The notes under the pieces were generated by a model. It was not told the origin of the DNA. It made no database searches and was given only the letters and a program-made list of their open reading frames with translations. From contig JAFAAT010000143.1 in assembly GCA_023426425.1 (NCBI GenBank), positions 1 through 9,124 of the forward strand: a stretch of DNA of 9,124 bases, given 5' to 3'. Both the position numbers and the translations under genes were made by a program. Every line of letters starts with the position of its first letter. The stretch's first letter is position 1. This document shows positions 7,228-9,124 of the stretch, in pieces. This DNA comes from Bacteroidota bacterium (GTDB lineage Bacteria > Bacteroidota > Bacteroidia > Chitinophagales > Chitinophagaceae).

Positions 7228-7236
7228 ATGGAGTAA

Positions 7237-9063
7237 ATGGCTGAGAATTATATTGTTTCCGCGCGTAAGTACCGTCCCCAGACTTTCGATACAGTCGTCG
7301 GACAGGCTCATATCACCACCACTTTAAAGAACGCAATCAGGCACCAGCACCTCGCACATGCCTACTTGTTCTGTGGCCCGAGAGGTGTAGGCAAGACCAC
7401 TAACGCCCGCATCCTGGCAAAAACTATCAACTGCGAGCAGCCTACTGCCGACATGGAAGCCTGCGACTCCTGCCCAAGTTGCCTCAGCTTCAGAAACAAC
7501 GCCTCCTTCAACATCTTCGAACTCGACGCAGCAAGCAACAACAGCGTGGAAGACATCCGCGAACTGGTCAGCCAGGTCAGGTTCGCCCCTCAACAGGGAA
7601 AGTATAAGATCTATATCATAGACGAGGTGCACATGCTCAGCGCCGCGGCCTTCAATGCCTTCCTCAAAACCCTTGAAGAACCGCCGTCCTATGCCATCTT
7701 TATCCTCGCCACCACCGAAAAACACAAGATTCTCCCTACCATCCTCAGTCGCTGCCAGATCTTCGACTTCAAGCGCATCACAACTGAAGATATAGTCGCA
7801 CACCTCCATAGCATCGCCACTAAAGAAGGCATCATCGCACAGGAAGCAGCCCTCCATGTCGTCGCCCAAAAAAGCGAAGGCTGCATGCGGGACGCACTTT
7901 CTATGTTAGACCGGATCGCCAGCTTCACCAATGGCCAGCTAACATACTCAGCTACCATGGAGCATCTCAATATGCTCGATGCAGATTTCTACTTTAGAAT
8001 CACTGATTACATGCTAGCCCAGGACGTGAGCAATACGCTCCTGCTCCTGGACGAGGTACTCGAAAAAGGCTTTGAAGGTAATGTCATCCTCGAAGGTCTT
8101 TCAGAGCATATGCGCAACCTGCTCCTCTGTAAGGATCAACGCATGGCCCGCCTACTCGATGTGCCAAACGACCATAAGGCCACCTATTTCGAAAAAGCAA
8201 CTCAGACTCCGCCGTCTTTCATCCTCTCAGCACTCAACGTCATCAACGACTGTGAGCTGAATTACAAGACGGCCAACAATAAACGACTACATGTCGAGAT
8301 GTGCCTTATCAGGCTTTGCTATCTCCTGCAGGTAATTTCAGCTGTGGATGTAAAAAAAAAACTTAGAAGCTTAGAAGGAGCCTCAGAAAATATCCCTTCA
8401 CCACAGTCTTCACCCATTCCTGCACCACAGCCGGTAGCCGCAGCTACGCCGCAGGCTCCCATTGCCCCACCCAAACCATCACCGGAGCCAATCCCAACGC
8501 CAGCTCCTGCATACACACAGCCTCCTGCACCTTCTCTGCCCCCTCCACCTGCAGCGACAGTGGCACCCCCGCCGCCTTCACAACCACCCCGGCCACAGCC
8601 CGGTGCCGCAAGGAGAATCAGCAGGAACATCATCAACGATATCGATGCCGCCGTAAACAATGCCGCAGCCTCCGTCATAGAGAAAAAAGAGCTCACCATG
8701 GAGGTCGTCCAAAAATTGTATGATGACTATCGCGAGGCACTGAAAACCAAAAACCGCAGCTTTATGGCCGCGCAATTTGCAGCAATGAAGCTCGAGATCG
8801 ATGGTGAAGAAATCAGAATAGTCGCCCCCACAGAATTGATCGAGGAATCCGCAAAAGAACAGCGCAACGAATTGATCGATTACTTCAGGTCCAAAACCGG
8901 CATTATGGTCCGTGTCACCACAGAAGTGAGGAAAGACCCGTCGGAGGAAGTACAGGAACAGCCTACAGTCCTCAGCAAAAATGAAGTCTTCGAAATGATG
9001 GCGCAGAAGAATCCAGACCTTATAAAGCTAAAAGAAGCACTCAATCTTCAAATCGACTACTGA
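7237..9063 (+). CDS. dnaX: DNA polymerase III subunit gamma/tau (clamp-loader ATPase)
   Basis: A 608-residue cytoplasmic protein, the ATP-driven motor of the replisome clamp loader that places the beta clamp on primed DNA; in E. coli the long tau form also links the loader to the polymerase and helicase. The AAA+ core shows Walker A GPRGVGKT (47-54), a zinc-binding set C66, C76, C79 and C82, Walker B IIDEVHML (127-134), sensor 1 ATT (158-160), the SRC arginine-finger motif (171-173), and sensor 2 in EGCMRDALSMLD (214-225, R218). The collar domain runs to about residue 370. A proline/alanine-rich linker at ~386-456 follows, then a C-terminal region (460-608) with no clear similarity to the E. 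coli polymerase-binding domain. At codons 372-375 ten A residues form a likely slippage site that would yield a gamma-like short form. The gene stands alone on the plus strand in this window. The ATG at 7237 starts the conserved N-terminus with SARKYRPQTF. Confidence 0.97.
   Translation: MAENYIVSARKYRPQTFDTVVGQAHITTTLKNAIRHQHLAHAYLFCGPRGVGKTTNARILAKTINCEQPTADMEACDSCPSCLSFRNNASFNIFELDAASNNSVEDIRELVSQVRFAPQQGKYKIYIIDEVHMLSAAAFNAFLKTLEEPPSYAIFILATTEKHKILPTILSRCQIFDFKRITTEDIVAHLHSIATKEGIIAQEAALHVVAQKSEGCMRDALSMLDRIASFTNGQLTYSATMEHLNMLDADFYFRITDYMLAQDVSNTLLLLDEVLEKGFEGNVILEGLSEHMRNLLLCKDQRMARLLDVPNDHKATYFEKATQTPPSFILSALNVINDCELNYKTANNKRLHVEMCLIRLCYLLQVISAVDVKKKLRSLEGASENIPSPQSSPIPAPQPVAAATPQAPIAPPKPSPEPIPTPAPAYTQPPAPSLPPPPAATVAPPPPSQPPRPQPGAARRISRNIINDIDAAVNNAAASVIEKKELTMEVVQKLYDDYREALKTKNRSFMAAQFAAMKLEIDGEEIRIVAPTELIEESAKEQRNELIDYFRSKTGIMVRVTTEVRKDPSEEVQEQPTVLSKNEVFEMMAQKNPDLIKLKEALNLQIDY
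8352..8377 (+). promoter_or_regulatory. Probable programmed slippage site in dnaX: A10 followed by duplicated CTTAGAAG
   Basis: Ten consecutive A occupy 8352-8361 (frame GTA AAA AAA AAA CTT). Two perfect copies of CTTAGAAG follow at 8362-8369 and 8370-8377. The first TAG (8364-8366) is in the -1 frame: a -1 ribosomal shift or one extra A in the mRNA gives K-K-K-T-stop, a 376-residue protein. The second TAG (8372-8374) is in the +1 frame: loss of one A gives K-K-N-L-E-A-stop, 378 residues. Both products keep the clamp-loader core and lose the proline-rich linker and C-terminal region. Long A runs in dnaX cause transcriptional slippage in Thermus thermophilus, and A AAA AAG causes -1 frameshifting in E. 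coli. No strong upstream Shine-Dalgarno stimulator or downstream hairpin was seen, which favours transcriptional slippage here (inference). Confidence 0.7.
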
Positions 9064-9124
9064 CCGGCACCATCAACCGGAATAATCTCCCAGCTCACAA
9101 GCCTGCGACCCCTGTGATCCAGGT

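Larger units (their letters stand above)
6524..7236. other. 713-bp divergent intergenic region
   Basis: No convincing gene was found here. It separates the minus-strand genes from plus-strand dnaX and should hold promoters for both directions. The visible structure is the 11-bp tandem repeat array (6981-7035) with related TCTCT/TATAG motifs just before it (6958-6980), plus the dnaX -7 element (7220-7227). A 9-bp direct repeat AGGCTCCGG occurs at 6861-6869 and 6918-6926. GGCTGT (6711-6716) and ACAGCC (about 6765-6770) are inverted, but no larger RNA fold could be built. An undetected small RNA remains possible. Confidence 0.6.

Noticed and set aside
8319..8699. Minus-strand glycine-rich open frame opposite dnaX
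   Set aside because: The glycine/alanine richness is the complement of the proline-rich linker of DnaX. The other long antisense frames inside dnaX (for example 7324-7869) are likewise shadows.
9064..9124. Possible dnaX terminator in the last 61 bases
   Set aside because: Only a short CCGG repeat is seen, with no strong stem or T-tract before the window ends.

Overview
The window looks like a chromosomal stretch of a member of the Bacteroidota, most likely the Chitinophagia/Chitinophagaceae (family placement is inference). The support is a C-terminal type IX secretion (Por) sorting domain, an S9B dipeptidyl peptidase of the Bacteroidetes type, two exact matches to the Bacteroidetes -7 promoter element TAnnTTTG, and mostly weak Shine-Dalgarno sequences.

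Positions 39-6523 hold six genes, all on the minus strand. In order of transcription they are: a ~60-residue two-helix membrane protein (6523-6341); a secreted beta-sandwich protein with a T9SS sorting domain (6288-5317); a hairpin that could be a terminator (5232-5200) followed by a promoter (5169-5162); then a tight run of four genes. The run comprises DPP IV (5142-2971), a YihY/BrkB membrane protein (2959-2021), a lipoprotein with a cytochrome c domain fused to a peptidylglycine-monooxygenase-like copper domain (2052-676), and an exported redoxin of the PRX_like1 type (647-39). Gaps in the run are 11 bp, a 32-bp overlap, and 28 bp, so one transcript is likely. Apart from the inner-membrane YihY protein, the products act outside the cytoplasm. 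The copper/heme oxidoreductase and the redoxin plausibly work together; the other two genes may simply share the transcript.

Positions 6524-7236 form a 713-bp non-coding divergent region. It contains five copies of an 11-bp tandem repeat (6981-7035) whose period is close to one helical turn.

Positions 7237-9063 on the plus strand encode DnaX, the gamma/tau subunit of the DNA polymerase III clamp loader. At the end of its clamp-loader core the gene has an uninterrupted run of ten A (8352-8361). It is followed at once by a perfectly duplicated octamer, CTTAGAAG, that places a TAG stop in each of the two alternative frames. This layout strongly suggests programmed slippage giving a ~376-residue gamma-like product beside the 608-residue tau-like product, as known for Thermus (transcriptional slippage) and E. 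coli (ribosomal frameshifting). It is the most interesting signal in the window.

No tRNA, rRNA, insertion sequence, CRISPR array or defence system was recognised.
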